Assembly (NCBI GenBank): GCA_963383645.1
Contig: OY726559.1
Span: 122,622,721 to 122,686,720 of the forward strand
Source of the DNA: Muscardinus avellanarius
Lineage: Eukaryota; Chordata; Mammalia; Rodentia; Gliridae
DNA: 64,000 nt
Direction of reading: 5' to 3'
Shown in pieces: positions 45,902 to 58,973 of the stretch. The notes under the pieces were generated by a model, which was given only the letters and a program-made list of their open reading frames with translations, searched no databases and had not been told where the DNA came from. A program made the position numbers and the translations under genes. Positions within the stretch are counted from its first letter, which is position 1; every line of letters begins with the position of its first letter.

Positions 45902-45990
45902 AGAGCCCCTGTAGATAGTTGGTATTCTTTCTCCCTTAAATCTCTGTATTTGGTAGAATTCACCAGTGAAACTATCTGAGTGTTGAGGGA

Positions 45991-46200
45991 TTTTTTTTTC
46001 CTCTCTACTGGGGATGGAACCCAGGGGCATTCTATCTCCAAACTACACCTTCCGCTCTATTTTTTATTCTTTATTTTGAAACAGGGTCTCATTGAGTTGA
46101 AAAGGGCCTCACTATGTAGCTGAGGCTTTCCACAAACCACAATCCTCCTGTCTCAGCCTCCCAAATGCTGGGATTACAAGTGTGCGGGACTACACCCAGC
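45991..46200 (-). mobile_element. SINE type II
   Basis: Antisense dimer, CTACTGGGGATGGAACCC to ACTACACCCAGC. Confidence 0.87.
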
Positions 46201-46539
46201 TGGGATTACTTATTTTAGAGATATTTTTGTTGTTGATTTCTAATTTAATTGGTTTTTGGTGAGAGAATATACCTTGCAAGTTAAATATATTGAGCCTCTT
46301 TTATAGCCTGAAATATAATTTGCTGTGGCAAAAATGTTCTACAAAAACTTGAATATAAATAATGTATCTTCTGCCATATTTGGTGGAATGGGTTCTATTA
46401 TGATTTAAGTCATTTTAGGTCATAGTATTGTGTAGTTTTTTTTTTTTTTTAAAGTATCCTTTGTGATTTTCTGTGCAGGAGATCTATCAACTATATAAAG
46501 GGGGTAATTCAAGTCTCTGATTGGAGCTTGATGTAATCC

Positions 46540-46663
46540 CAGAGAGAGAGAGAAAAGGAGAGAGAGAGAGAGAGAGAGAGAGAAGGAAGGGGAGTAGGGC
46601 AGGGGAGGGAGGGAGGGAGGAAGGGAAAAGGAGAGGGCGAGGGAGAGAAAGAGAAAGAGAGAA
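46540..46663. repeat. Polypurine (GA)n/(GGGA)n tract
   Basis: About 120 bases, nearly all purine on this strand. Confidence 0.95.
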
Positions 46664-46803
46664 TGCAAGCCTTGAATCCTGATTTTATTAATATTTGTAT
46701 GACAGATTTTGGTTTGATTCACTTTTGCAATAAACTTTCATTTAAGTTGTTAAAAATATTACAAAATGATGTTTGGAACAAAAGCTTTCAGAGATTTGCT
46801 TTG

Positions 46804-47011
46804 AAGCTAAGCATGATGTTGCAGGCCTGTAAACCCAGTGCTGGTGAAGCTGAGACAGGAGGATCACAGATTCAAAGCAAGCCTCAGCAACTAAGTGAAG
46901 CTCTCAGCAACCTAATGAGATCTTGTTTCCAAATAAAAAATAGGGGGTATTTCAATAGGGGGTAATTCAAAATAGGTGAGTTCAATTGTAGAATGCCCCT
47001 GGTTTCAGTCC

Positions 47012-47017
<6 letters not shown>
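46804..47017 (+). mobile_element. SINE type III
   Basis: Sense copy with a duplicated TAGGGGGTA-TTCAA stretch in its right half, running into (CA)n. Confidence 0.75.

Positions 47018-47070
<53 letters not shown>
47018..47070. repeat. (CA)n microsatellite
   Basis: About 26 perfect units at a SINE tail. Confidence 0.97.
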
Positions 47071-47073
<3 letters not shown>

Positions 47074-47384
47074 GAATAGTTGCATAGTTGTATGCAAATG
47101 TGCTTTAACTCAGAGCCACTTTATAGTGCCTTATCCTGATTTTTTGAGATATAACCCCTTTTCTTTTAATAGTGCTTCTTTTTAAATTTAGTATTTGGAT
47201 TCTTAGCCATTAAGAATTAGTTTAAAAATTGAGTAAGGGCCTGCTGTAAACCCAGCACAGTGCTAAGTGCTTTGAGATACTAAATATATATTGGAATATG
47301 GTAAATGTATGTAGCTATATGTATCTAACATAAATGTGAGCACATATATTCTGATAACAATACAGTTATATTTCTTTCTTTTTT

Positions 47385-47590
47385 TCTTTTTTGTGGTGTT
47401 TAAGATTTAACACAGGCATACCTCTCTGATATACACCCGCAGCAGTATTTTAATTTTTATTTGGAAATAGTGTCTCACAAAGGTGCTGATAGTCTCGCTC
47501 AGTTGCCAAGGTTGTCTTCAAACCTGCAGTCCTCCTGTCTCACACTCCAAGTACTGAGATTATAGGCATGTGCCACCATGCACTGCACAG
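47385..47590 (-). mobile_element. SINE type III, old
   Basis: Strongly diverged antisense dimer; B1 half GAGATTATAGGCATGTGCCA. Confidence 0.7.
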
Positions 47591-49118
47591 TTATGTTCCA
47601 TTTTGGACCCTGGTAGACATATTAGAAAAACTGCCTGCTGAAAAACTCTTTGTGATTTTTTTTTTAAATCTATAGTTTTATTTGTATATTAGCAATCTAA
47701 AAGTCTTATAATCTGATACATATTACAGTGTAGTCAAATACATAATATTCTCGCAATAAGAATAAGTAGTGTGGACTGACTGCTTATGAAAATTTTATTT
47801 TTAGGTTTTTTTTGCATTTTTAAAAATTTTTTATTGGTGTATTTTTAGGTTTTATATTAGCCGTATAATTACTAACATGTTTCAAACTATTACCCATTAG
47901 TGAGTTGAGAAAACACATTAGTGGATTTTACCCAGTATGATACAGAAATGGAATAGAATAGAAGCTATGAATATATCATATATAGTTTTGAGGACTGTTT
48001 TTATAAGATTTTAGCTATATGAATATGTTTGTGTATATTAGGTGGTGACATAAAATATATCTAATGGTGGATTGTGGTAAAAATAGCTTTTAAAGCCACA
48101 GCTTTAGTAGTTAATTTTAGCTGCCTTTTAAGTACCAGTTTCTCTTTATTACTAGGTAAGTTGAGAAAATGATTCAGTTTGCATATCTGATGGGTGATAG
48201 GTTTGGTTGCTGATATTCTGCTTGGTAAAATTTTATTCTTTGGTTAAAATTCCAGTCCAATCCTCCACCCTTCTCCACCATTAGATAAAAGGTTTGTTAC
48301 AGTTTTTCTTTGTTCTTTTTGTAGTATATAGTCTTTCGAGTCACTGACCTTTAAGTTTTATTGAACAGCTTCTTTAAAAGAAGAACAGTAGTTTTATTGG
48401 TCAAGGAGGCAGTTAGCATTAGTATCAAGTCAGGAAAAGATGCCAGAAACACCAAGAAAGAGAGAATGTAATTATATTAAAACAGCAATAACAGCAACTC
48501 AATTCAAACCACAAAAGTTAAAAAGGAGAAAATGCTTATAATTAATGAAGTAAGTGCCCTGGCCTGGTTTTCTGATTGAAAAGAGAGTAGAGATTGTTAC
48601 CTTGATCTCTCAGGTTACTTTTTATCCACATTTAGAACTTTCCAGACATCTTTACAGCTCTTTAAGCTGTAAAATTCTACCCAATATTGGGAATGATAAC
48701 GTGAATAACTTGACTGTCTGGAACTCAGTTTTGTGGGTGCCCCTAATAAAAGTAGAAATTAACTGTGTGCATTTAAATGACTTTTTATGAACATGTGTCT
48801 GTATTGTTTGACAAAGCTTTAATAGAATAATTAAATGCTCTTAATTTGTATATTGACAAAGTATCTTAAGACTGCTTAAAGGGCATATTTTTATGGAGCA
48901 TATTTAATTTGTAATAATTCGTCAAGGACAATTATTTTTTTACCCCATATAAGTTCATTTTCTAAAATGGAAATAAGAGTGTGTGGTGGCACACACTTGT
49001 AATCCCAGTAAATAGAAGGCTGAGAAAGGAGAGTCACAAGTTCAAGGAGAGCCTCCGCAAGTAATAAGACTCATCAACCTGGTGGGACCCTGTTTTTAAA
49101 AAAAAATAAATAAATAAA

Positions 49119-49321
49119 GCCGGGCGTGGTGGTGCATGCTTGTAATCCCAGTGCTTGGGAAGCTGAGACAGGAGGATTGCACAGGTTCAAAGCCAGCCTC
49201 AGTTTCACTTAGTGAGGCTCTCAGCAAATTAGTGAGATCCTGTTTCCAAATAAAATATAGGTCTGGGAATATAGCCCAGAGATAGAAAAGCCCTGGGTTC
49301 CACCCCCCAGCACCACCAAAA

Positions 49322-49352
<31 letters not shown>

Positions 49353-49400
49353 GTAAATAAGTAAAATATGTAAAATATTTAAGTAAATAAAGTAAAAAAT
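49119..49400 (+). mobile_element. SINE type Ib, inner copy with (AAAT)n tail
   Basis: Complete sense copy. The tail is an (AAAT)n/AAGT-rich run at about 49318-49400. Confidence 0.85.
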
Positions 49401-49458
49401 AAGTAAAATATGGGGGTATAGCACAGAGGTAGAATGCCTCTCAGCTCATTCCCCAGTA

Positions 49459-49462
<4 letters not shown>

Positions 49463-49495
<33 letters not shown>
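49463..49495. repeat. (CA)n microsatellite
   Basis: About 16 units at a SINE tail. Confidence 0.95.
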
Positions 49496-49497
<2 letters not shown>

Positions 49498-51113
49498 GAT
49501 GAAAATCAATTACAGAAGATAATTCAGCATTTAAATAGTTTACTTTTTATCTTTGAAGAACACACACAAATCTTAAAATGAGGCTGTTTTCAGAATCTTA
49601 GCAGGTCATTGCTTTTATTATTTTGTAGTGCTTGGTTTTTGGGTCTTGTCATGCATGATATGTGCTGTTAACCTGAGGAATGCATTCAAAAGGTGTAGCT
49701 TACTTGGCTTGGGAATGTGGGGCAGTGTAAGTTGAATACAGATGAAAAGTAATTCTTTAGATCAAAAGTAAAGGAAATATCTGGGAACATACCTTTGAAC
49801 TCAGGTTATTATTTTTCTATTTGTGCTATTTATTTGCAGATACATTCCTGATGAATTTTGATAGCATATACTATAGAAATAATTTTAGAGCCTCTACATT
49901 TTCTTTCCAAGGAAAGCTTTAGTTATAGGCAGAATTCAGTTTTGATTAGGGTGTTAAATCTTTCAGGTAAAAATAAAAGCATAAAGAGACATTCTTAACC
50001 AAGGTACCAGGCTCATATGGTTTCTATCTTTATTTTTTAGGAAGAATGTTTTGATATATCTGACAAGGAGAAATCTTTGATCAAATCTGAGTTGGTTTCA
50101 GTGTTTTGTTTCATTGGCCCCAATACTTAAGAACAGCTGTTTCATAATACGAAATGAAAGCAGGTTCCCACCCACAATATTTCCTCATCCCTTTTGGATG
50201 CAGTTATCTATTTTTAAGTAATTCAGGTTCTCTCTGAACTGTCAGATACAATTGATGCTTTGTACTACAGCAAGTAAAATTTGGTACGGATGTGGCAGGA
50301 AATGACCTGTGCCTCAGGGAGGAAACAGAATTTGGATGGCATTCATGTATGTATCATAGGGTGCCGCTGACTTGGTTCCCAGGAGAACATGAGATCTCCA
50401 TGGCAACATAGGCTCTTTGAAGGCAGAAATCTTGGCAGAGTGGTTGGCTCTTTTGAAGCACTGGATATGTTGATAGGAAAGGATCTAGTCAGCAATAAGC
50501 ATACAAAGGTAGGCCAGCAGTCAAGGAAAATAAGCATTTAGTTTTAGCTTTAACTTGAAGATCGATACTTTTTAATTTTCTCCTCATTTCTGGTCTTTCA
50601 AATAAATATTTGTATGAGATGTTCCCTTCATATGTAAGAAGTTTCAAGAACCAGTTTCTGAGTATGCTATGTAACGTTTTAGCTAACATAAAAGCATCTG
50701 AATTGTTGGTAAAATCAACGTGGTGCAGTGCATTTGGATGTTAGTGGCTTCTGATATTAAAAGAGTGGATGTAGATCATTACAAATTACATAAGAATTTG
50801 GTATTGTTTAAAACTAGTGATAAACAAAAACATATACCTAAACTCTGTTCTGCCTACTGTTTTCAAGGTCCTTATCTTCAGTAACCGTCTTTCTCTCATC
50901 TTCTTGGTCTGAATCTGGCCTTTCACTTATGATTTTGCTCTGTGACTGTTCATGCTTGCTTCTGGGCTTCAAGTGTGCCTGCTGGCTAGTATGTCTTCTT
51001 ATCTTTTGTCCTCTCCAAACACAAGTTTGTTTCACCTTTGTAATTAAATGTTCCCTGACTCCTACAACCTCCAGGGATCTTTCCTAAACTCTTGATTAAA
51101 GTTTATGAATTGA

Positions 51114-51333
51114 GGCTGGGCGTGGTGGCGCACGCTTGTAATTCCTACGCTTGGGAGGCTGAGACAGGAGGATCGCATAGGTTCAAAGCCAGCTTCAGCT
51201 ACTTAGTGAGGCTTTCAGCAACTTAGTGAGACCCTGTTTCCAAATAAAATATAAAATTAGGGCTGGGAATATAGCCCAGAGGTAGAAAGCCCCTGGGTTC
51301 CACCCCCAGTACCACCAAAAAAAAAAAAAAAAA
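51114..51333 (+). mobile_element. SINE type Ib with target duplication
   Basis: Near-intact sense copy with a pure A-tail. AAAGTTTATGAATTGA on the left, AAAGTTTACGTATTGA on the right. It is the local reference for the SINE interrupted by the composite element. Confidence 0.92.
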
Positions 51334-51595
51334 GTTTACGTATTGAATCATTTGGAGCGTCATAGAGTTTTGCACGTTTTTTGAATGTGTTGTGCCTTGG
51401 GCTTAATTGCTTACTAATAAGCCTTTTGATTAGGACTCAGGGCCAGACACATGGTTTGTACTTAGTGAAAGTAGTTGATTGAGCATTAACTTTATGTTCA
51501 TGGTAAGGGACCATAGATTATGTACTTAGCTTTTTACTAAATTATATGAGTAGTTTTCATATATAGTACACTAAGTTGAAGATCCTCTTACCTTG

Positions 51596-51848
51596 TTTTT
51601 TGGTGTGTGGCATTGGAATTGAATCTAGGGGCATTCTGCCTCTGAGCTACACCCGCAGTCCGCCCTTCCTTCCTTTCTCCCTGTACTGGGGCACCTCCAG
51701 CCCCATTTTTTATTCTGTACTTTGAAACAAGGTCTCACTAAGTTCCGGAAGACCTCACAAGTTACTGAGGATGGCTGTGAACCTGTGATTATCCTGTCTC
51801 AGTCTCCCAAGAACTGGGATTACAAGCATGTGCCACCATGCCTGGCTT
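51596..51848 (-). mobile_element. SINE type III with extra insertion
   Basis: Antisense dimer in which the ID half is partly repeated (TGTACTGGGGCACCTCCAGC after a CT-rich spacer). Confidence 0.75.
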
Positions 51849-51967
51849 ATTTATTTTATTTTTATTTTGAAACAGGGTCTCACTAAGTTGTGGAGGGCTT
51901 TCCTAAGTTGTAGAGTCAGGTCTTGAACCTGCAATCTTCCTATCTCAGACTCCCAAGCACTCCAGGC
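51849..51967 (-). mobile_element. SINE left half
   Basis: Linker and B1 half only, truncated at CCAAGCACTCCAGGC. Confidence 0.7.
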
Positions 51968-51991
51968 TCATGCTTTATTTTGAAAGCATTC

Positions 51992-52428
51992 ATTGGAGCC
52001 AGGCATGGTGGCACATGCTGTAATCTCAGTACTTGAGAGGCTGAGACAGGAGGATTGCAGGTTAGAAACCAGCCTCACTATCTTAGTGAGATCCCCAGCA
52101 ACCTAGTCAGAGCCTTCTTCAAAACAAAAAGATAAAATAGGAATGTGGTGTGGTAGCACATGCTTGTAGCCCTACTACTTGGGAAACTGAGACAGGAAGA
52201 TTGTAGGTTTTTAGCCAGCCGTACTAATTTAGTGAGGCCCTCCACAACTTAGTGAGATCCTGTTTTTTTTTTAAAAAAAAAAATGGGGCTAGGGTTGTAG
52301 CTCAGAGGTAGAAAGTCCCTGGGTTCAATCCCTGTTACTGCTACCCCTCTCCCCAAAAGGCTAGGCTGTTGGTGTATGTTGGTGTAGCTCAGAGATACAA
52401 TGCCTCTGGTACAATCACAGTACCATCA
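51992..52428 (+). mobile_element. SINE type III, outer copy split by another SINE
   Basis: The left half is 51992-52142; the ID half resumes at about 52362 (GTGTAGCTCAGAGATACAAT), followed by (CT)n. Confidence 0.75.
52143..52355 (+). mobile_element. SINE type III, inner copy
   Basis: Sense dimer with a T8A11 linker, ending TTCAATCCCTGTTACTGC. Confidence 0.78.
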
Positions 52429-52435
52429 AAATCTA

Positions 52436-52499
<64 letters not shown>
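52436..52499. repeat. (CT)n(CA)n compound microsatellite
   Basis: About 25 CT units passing into 7 CA units, at a SINE tail. Confidence 0.96.
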
Positions 52500-53011
52500 T
52501 CATTAAGTAAATACTTAAAATACATAGTTGTTCAAAATTGCCATTAGCTCAAAACTTTAGGGATATTCCCCATTCACAGGATAGTTGTTATTCCCTTAAT
52601 CCAAGTATACTAAAAAAGCTTTTGTAATTATCCATGATGGGAAATGGTTTGATGATTAATGATTCACATATAGTTCTGATTGTATAAGTTATTATATATA
52701 TTTACTTAAAGAAGCAATACTTTGTATTAGTAATTTTTGATTAAAGTCTTTTTATTAAATCTTATAAAATATATTATAAATTCTATTGTTTAACTTCTTA
52801 AAGTTTACCAAACATTTAGTTTCATCAGGATTATAGTCATGAATCTTTGTTGTACTTTGCAATATAAGACCATACAGTGATAGTAATAGTACATGTTCTT
52901 TTGATGAGATTGGTAGGATTATTTGATTCTATGTCAATGTTTTTTTTTCTATTTTTGTGCGTTTCTATGAGGAGTGTTTTTATTGTTTGCTTATTTGTTA
53001 GCTGTAGTTCT

Positions 53012-53176
53012 TTTTTCTTTTTGTGGTGCTAGGGATTGAACCCAGGGGCATTCTACCTCTGAGCTCACTGAATTGTAGAGGTCCTCACTGTTGTTGGCTG
53101 GCCTTGAACCTGTGATCCTTCTGTCTTAGCCTTCCAAGTATTGGGATTACAACCATTTGCTACCATGCCTGGTTTA
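53012..53176 (-). mobile_element. SINE type III, internally deleted
   Basis: The linker between the ID and B1 halves is missing (GAGCTCACTGAATTGTAGAG). Confidence 0.78.
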
Positions 53177-53539
53177 TAGTTATTTCTTAATTTGTCAATT
53201 TTTTAAAAATTAGGGATCCCCTATTTTTGTCTGTTATTATGTAGAATAATTTTTATTCTGCTGTATAATATAACCTGAGGTTAATCATGTGGCTAAGCTT
53301 TGTGAAAACCAGGTGTGTGTGTGAGAGTATATATGTGTATGAAGAGGCTGGGAGATGTTTTACCTCGTGAAAAAGAGATCTAGGGCTTTTTGAAGCTCTT
53401 TCTAGTTTATTTCTCTGTGAGTATAGTTGATTAATATAGCTGTCTAATGAGTATAGTAAATTTATTTTTGATTACCAAATATATAGTTTATTATTATTTT
53501 TCCTTCAGGTGATTTTCATTCTAAAAGTGATTTTATTAT

Positions 53540-53655
53540 TTATTTATTCATTCTATTGGTACATTGTAGTCTTACATCTTAATGGGGTACAAGATGGTAG
53601 AGGCATATATAATATGCACACATCACTTATTTAGCCCTTCCCCAATTCCCACCCC
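53540..53655 (-). mobile_element. Fragment of the same L1/composite 3' tail
   Basis: TCTATTGGTACATTGTAGTC, then TGGGGTACAAGATGGT..., parallels the 61-kb tail (TTATTGGTGCATTGCAGTC...). It begins after a TTTATT-rich run in poly(T) position and stops after about 100 bp. It may belong to a plain L1 3' end rather than to the composite. Confidence 0.5.
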
Positions 53656-53906
53656 TAAAAGTATTTTTAGACATACATTTGTTTCCCCCTCATGTATTAG
53701 CAAAACTTACCTAAGGAAATATAAAAATAAGTGGTTTATATATATTAAGCATGTTTGAACATGAATCTTAACATCAACAATTATGAATTAAAGTAGTTTT
53801 ACCTGCTTATTGAATAAAAAAAGTGTTTTGGTCATGAAATAGATTAAATTGATTTGGATTTAAAATTATTGGTAGTGATTATAAAACATTTAAATAAACT
53901 GATTTA

Positions 53907-54107
53907 TTTTATTTTATTTTTTCTTGATGGTACTGTGGATGGAACCCAGGGGCCTTCTACCTCCAGACTATACTTCAAGACCTATTTTTATATTTTATTT
54001 GGAAACAAGGTCTCTTAAGCCAGCTGAGGCTGGCTTCGAACCTGTGTGATCCTCCTGTCTCAGCCTCCCAAGCGCGGGGATTACAAGCATGCGCCACCAC
54101 GCCTGGC
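53907..54107 (-). mobile_element. SINE type Ib/I, young copy
   Basis: Antisense copy with a perfect 16-bp duplication, TAAATAAACTGATTTA (53891-53906 and 54108-54123). Confidence 0.93.
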
Positions 54108-54882
54108 TAAATAAACTGATTTAAATTCTAATATGTTCCAATAATATTCTTTTGAATCTCTTCTAGCCTGTATTAGTGTGAAGAAATTTTTCTGTAAATA
54201 TAAATAAAAAATCTTTCCTTTTTGTTATACTAATAGAGACTGGATTGGTCACTGTGCAAACACTTGTCAGGGTCATTCTTTGATATTGGATATAACTTCC
54301 TAACGTCCTAGTTTGATAGTGGCTCTTATTTTAGCCTTTACTTAATGAGTTGCTTATTGTTCTTCTATGTTTGTAAATCTGTCCATTTTATTGAGTAAGG
54401 AGGACAGCCAGAGCTGTGTCCACCAAAGACCAGATGTTGTACCTCTTACTGGCTATGGTACTTTAGATGTTTTGCTGGCTTTGACTTACAAGGGCTGGGG
54501 CTAAACCCAATGGAGAGGAAGTAGGAAATCAGCTGATAGGACTTTCTCTAGGTCCAAGAAAAATTAGTAAAGGTAGAGAGAAGATGTTTATTACTGAGGA
54601 TAGGTGTAGGGTACTGCCGTCGGTTTATCACCATTTTTCATTAGGCTGAAAACTGAAGACCACACATCAGCACAAAATTCTATCCATTAGAGATTTCTTA
54701 TCTGAGGGAACTTGAACATAGCAACCATGGTGGAACTGTTGGAAAAGTGTGAGTGTTGTTTTATTTTAAGCTAGTTAAGTAGAAAATGTTCTTCTTTAGG
54801 CTAGATAAAAATATCACTTTTGCTACTTACTGGTTATGAAATAAGAATATAACTTGAATCACTGTTTCTTGGTTTGGGTTTT

Positions 54883-55098
54883 TTTTTTTTTTTTTTTGGT
54901 GGTACTGGGGGTGGAACCCAGAGGCTTTCTACCTCTGGGCTATACTCCCAGACCTTTTTTATATTTTATTTGGAAACAGGGTCTCACTAAGTTGCTGAGA
55001 GTCTCACTAAGTAGCTGAAGCTGGCTTCGAACCCATGCGATCCTCCTGTCTCAGCCTCCCAAGTGTGGGGATTACAAGCGTGCGCCACCACGCCTGGC
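54883..55098 (-). mobile_element. SINE type Ib with target duplication
   Basis: Antisense copy; TTGGTTTGGG flanks both ends. Confidence 0.9.
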
Positions 55099-55618
55099 TT
55101 GGTTTGGGGTTTAATTAGAAATAGTTGGGTAAAAAACTGGCTCCCATTATTTTCCTTTGAATCTCTCCATATTTTATATCATTAACTTAAGAGGAATAAG
55201 ATTATGTTTCAGCCAATTAGAAGTTATCTGAAAGTGCAGCAACGTGCTTTTTCTTCTACTCTGAGTGAAGTGGGAAGGGACTAGAGGGAGTAACATTTGA
55301 CCTGTATTTAACCTTGGTTCCTGAGTGAAGAATAGGGCAGAAAGAAGAGACCTCATAGGACGTTACAGAAGATGTGGTTAGGTTTTTGGATATATGCTGA
55401 AAGTAGAGCTGATGGATATTGAGTCTGTACTACTGAAATAATAGAGTTACTATTATTTGAGAATGGAGAAAACTAAAGGAGGACCAGAGTTTTGTTTATT
55501 GAGAAATAAGAAGGAAAATATACTTTTAGACATGTTAGACATCCTGCTGGAGATATTAATAGGTAATTAGGTATTCTGGCCTGGGGCTTTTGGTAGAAAT
55601 GTGAGCTGGAAATACAGT

Positions 55619-55859
55619 TTATTTATTTATTTATTTTTATTTATTTTTAATTTATTTATTTGCAGTACTGGGGATTGAACCCAGGGACATTGTACCTCTG
55701 AGCTACACACCTAGCCCTGTCTTTAAGTCTTTATTTTTTTGAAACAGGGTCTCACTGAGTTGTGAAGGGCCTAAGTAGCTGAGGCTGTCCACGAACTGCA
55801 ATCCTCCTGTCTTTGCCTCCCGAATGCTGGGATTACAAGTGTGTGTTCCCACGCCCAGC
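55619..55859 (-). mobile_element. SINE type II
   Basis: Antisense dimer with an ATTT-rich tail; TGGAAATA flanks it. Confidence 0.85.
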
Positions 55860-56302
55860 TTGGAAATAAAATTTGGGGAGTCATCTGGGTATAAATGAGA
55901 ATTAAAGCAATGGGATTAGAATGAATGTAGATGAAGGAGAAACTAAGAGACCACCTTCGTACTTCCATATTTAGAGGTTGGATCAGTGAGCAAAAGTGAC
56001 TTGAGAAAATGTGTCCAGAAATACAGAGAAGCTATCATTGTTTTTGTAGTCTAGCCATTTATTTGAATGTATTTGTTTAACACATTTGCTAAGTAATTAG
56101 ACTTTGATGTCCAGTTGTGAATAATGGGGCCTTCCTTAAAATATAATTGGTTTACTGTTCTAAATGCCCCACAATTTTCCTTTAATAAGTGACATTTGTA
56201 ACACTGATAAAATACTGGTAAAGAGCGTCATATAGAAGTCATTAGAAATATATTTTATTTTTAATTGACTTAGCAATTGTTTACAGTTAAGGGGTAAGTG
56301 GG

Positions 56303-56304
<2 letters not shown>

Positions 56305-56341
<37 letters not shown>
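56305..56341. repeat. (CA)n microsatellite
   Basis: About 18 units, with no adjacent SINE recognised. Confidence 0.95.
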
Positions 56342-56343
<2 letters not shown>

Positions 56344-56588
56344 GTATGATGGTTTATAGAAGAGGAAAGTGTTAAATAACAGGAAGATGATGATATAATC
56401 AGAAAAATCCAAATTGTGAGGACTTTAATCTCAAGGAAAAAATGCTGAGCCATATTTTAAAATAATTAAAACAGTTCATATTCTCATTAACACTAGTTAT
56501 ATTTCAGATGTCATATGTAGCTAGTGGCTACCATACAGGATGGTGTAGATAAATATTTCCACATTGGGGAAAGTTTTATTGAGCAAGT

Positions 56589-57010
56589 TGTATTAGTTTC
56601 TTAGGGCATCAAAACAAATGATCACTAACTGGGTTTCTAAAGTAATATGAACTTATTTTCTGACAGTTCTGGAAGACAGAAGTTCAAAATTAATGTATTG
56701 CAAGGTATTGACAGGGCTGAACTATTTCCAAAGTCTTTAAGAGAATGTCCTTTATGTCTTCTAGCTTTTGGTAGCATCCTGATGTTTCTTGGTTTGTGGC
56801 AGCCTCTCCACTTTGGGTCCCTGCCTCTACTTTTACCTGGCCTTTCCTCTGTCTCTCTCTGTCTTACTCTTCTTTCTCTTTTCTCTTATAGGATAGCAAT
56901 CACTGGATTTAGGGCCTATCCTAAATCCAGGATACTCTTATCTTTGCCAAGACTGTTTTTCTAAATAAGGTCACATTTACAGGTATTTAGTGTTGGGCTT
57001 TGGACATAAG
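56589..57010 (-). mobile_element. MLT1-type LTR (ERVL-MaLR), incomplete
   Basis: TGTATTAGTTTCTTAGGGC, CTGACAGTTCTGGAAGACAG, GGCCTTTCCTCTGTCTCTCT, CACTGGATTTAGGGCCTATC and AATAAGGTCACATTTACAGG follow the reverse complement of MLT1 LTRs in order. It breaks off at a T-run at 57011. A solo LTR remnant. Confidence 0.85.
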
Positions 57011-57081
57011 TTTTTTTTTTTTTTTGAGATATGATTCAACTTATTACATCAATGGTGCTATAATAAGACATAAGATATAAC

Positions 57082-57273
57082 AAGATGGATGTGGTGGTAT
57101 GTGCCTCTACCCCAGTACTTGGGAGGCTGAGAAAGGAAGACTACAGGATCAAGGACAGCCTCAGCAAGTAGTGAGACTCAGTAACCTAGTGAGACCCTCT
57201 TTCAAAAATAAAAATGAAATAGTCCTGAGGCCTGGCTTGGAGGTAGAATGCCTCTGGGTTCAATCCCCAGTTT

Positions 57274-57275
<2 letters not shown>
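57082..57275 (+). mobile_element. SINE type III
   Basis: Sense dimer whose tail has turned into the (CA)n run 57276-57326. Confidence 0.83.

Positions 57276-57326
<51 letters not shown>
57276..57326. repeat. (CA)n microsatellite
   Basis: About 25 perfect units at a SINE tail. Confidence 0.97.
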
Positions 57327-57330
<4 letters not shown>

Positions 57331-57495
57331 TACTTCTTAAATAAAGGTCTGAAAGTAACATGGTGAAATGTTAACATTTGTTAAGTCTGAATGGTGGGTC
57401 TCATTATTTTGTGTTTATCTCTTTGATCAAATATTTTCAGCTTAAAAAAGCTAAGCTCTATTATGCTATGAATCTAAATTAAATTGTAAAGTCAT

Positions 57496-57700
57496 GCCGG
57501 GCATGGTGGCGCACGCTTGTAATCCCTACGCTTGGGAGGCGGAGACAGGAGGATCGCGCAGGTTCGAAGCCAGCCGTGGTGGCTTTAGAGACCCTGTTTT
57601 CAAATAAAAAAGTATAAAAATAGGTCTGGGAATGTAGCCCGGAGGTAGAAGGGTTTCCAGGAACCCCAGTACCACCCCCCCAAAAAAAAATATATATATA
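57496..57700 (+). mobile_element. SINE type I
   Basis: Near-consensus sense copy with an A-tail followed by (TA)n. Confidence 0.92.
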
Positions 57701-58304
57701 TATATACTCACACTGAACACTTTGGAAAGTATTTGCAACATGTGACAGCCTGGAGGCCTTAAGACATAAGAAGCTTTTACAAATTGTCAAAAATACCTTC
57801 CTGTTAGAAAATTTAGAAAGTGACACAGGAATTTGCCATGGAAAGGCAGCTGGTTGCGGAGCATAAAGGGAAATGGTTTAAAAAATTACAGTAGAGAGCA
57901 ATTAATGTAAAAAGTTAGACTTGGAATTTATAGTTGAGTTTGTAGCTTTGTGTGTATTTTGGTTTATAAAGTTGTTCTGAATTAAACATTTTTGAATAAT
58001 TGAAAGTTTGTAATATTCAACAAAAATGAATAATACTTGAGCTTATTAGTGAAATGTTAATTCTGTTCTTGTAGTTTTTAAATCTTATAAGTGTGTGAAC
58101 TATTTTAACAATTACACACACTGATTGTTAAGATATTTGCTTAGAGACTCTCAAATTTTGACATGTATCAGTTACCTAGAAAGCTTTTAAAGCCAAACTG
58201 CTAGACTCCATCACCAGAGGTTTTGATTTTTTGAGGTTGAGGTATGGCAGACAATTAGAATATGTATTTCTAATAAGTTCCCTACTGCTCAACAACTTAA
58301 AAAA

Positions 58305-58325
58305 AATATATATACATATATATAT

Positions 58326-58357
<32 letters not shown>

Positions 58358-58360
58358 GCA
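58305..58360. repeat. (TA)n/(TATACA)n tract
   Basis: TA-rich tract with ACATA interruptions. Confidence 0.93.
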
Positions 58361-58727
58361 TGTATGTATAGTAACTAAGATCTGTCTTTGATACACAAAG
58401 AAGCTGTTCTCAGTTTGACTGTTAAATATGTATTAAAAAGGTTGCATTTGTTTTATAGAGAACCATTTGGAACTTTAAGTTTTGTGTTTATAACTTGAAC
58501 ACCTTTGACTTACAGATGATGATTTCTACTTTTTCTGAATAAAATTGGATTCCTTTTACTATATGGAGAACTGTATTATTTACATGGATCAGAATAAACA
58601 AGTGTAAAGGAAATGAATAGGTAATGAAAATCGGTAACATTTATTAGCACAATGATTTTGCTAATAAAGTTAGCAAATAAAATATGTTTTTAAGGAGACA
58701 TATTTGATAAATTATTTTATTTTACTT

Positions 58728-58928
58728 TGTGGTTCTGGGGATTGAACCCAGGGCTATACTTACACCTCTGAGCTACACCCCCAGTCCTATATATTATTCT
58801 TATTTTGAAACAGGGTCTCAGTAGGTTGATGAGAGTCTCTTCTTGCTGAGCCTGTCCTTGAATCTATGATCCTTCTGTCTCAGCCTTCCAGGTACTGGGA
58901 TTACAATTGCGCACCACCATGCCTGGCT
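58728..58928 (-). mobile_element. SINE type III
   Basis: Antisense dimer, GGTTCTGGGGATTGAACCC to CACCACCATGCCTGGC. Confidence 0.83.
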
Positions 58929-58973
58929 TAAAATTATTTTAAAAACAAGTAAATGATTATAGTTAGCCCTTTT

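Larger units (their letters stand above)
48978..49495 (+). mobile_element. SINE type III, outer copy split by another SINE
   Basis: The left half is 48978-49118; the right half resumes at about 49402 (GGGGGTATAGCACAGAGGTA) and ends in (CA)n. Confidence 0.8.

Noticed and set aside
47815..47850. Another composite/L1 tail (TTTTTTATTGGTGTATTTTTAGG)
   Set aside because: Only about 15 bases match, with no further similarity downstream; likely chance in T-rich sequence.
56647..56964. 105-codon plus-strand frame with hydrophobic stretches
   Set aside because: It lies within the MLT1-type LTR in antisense; the LTR is non-coding.
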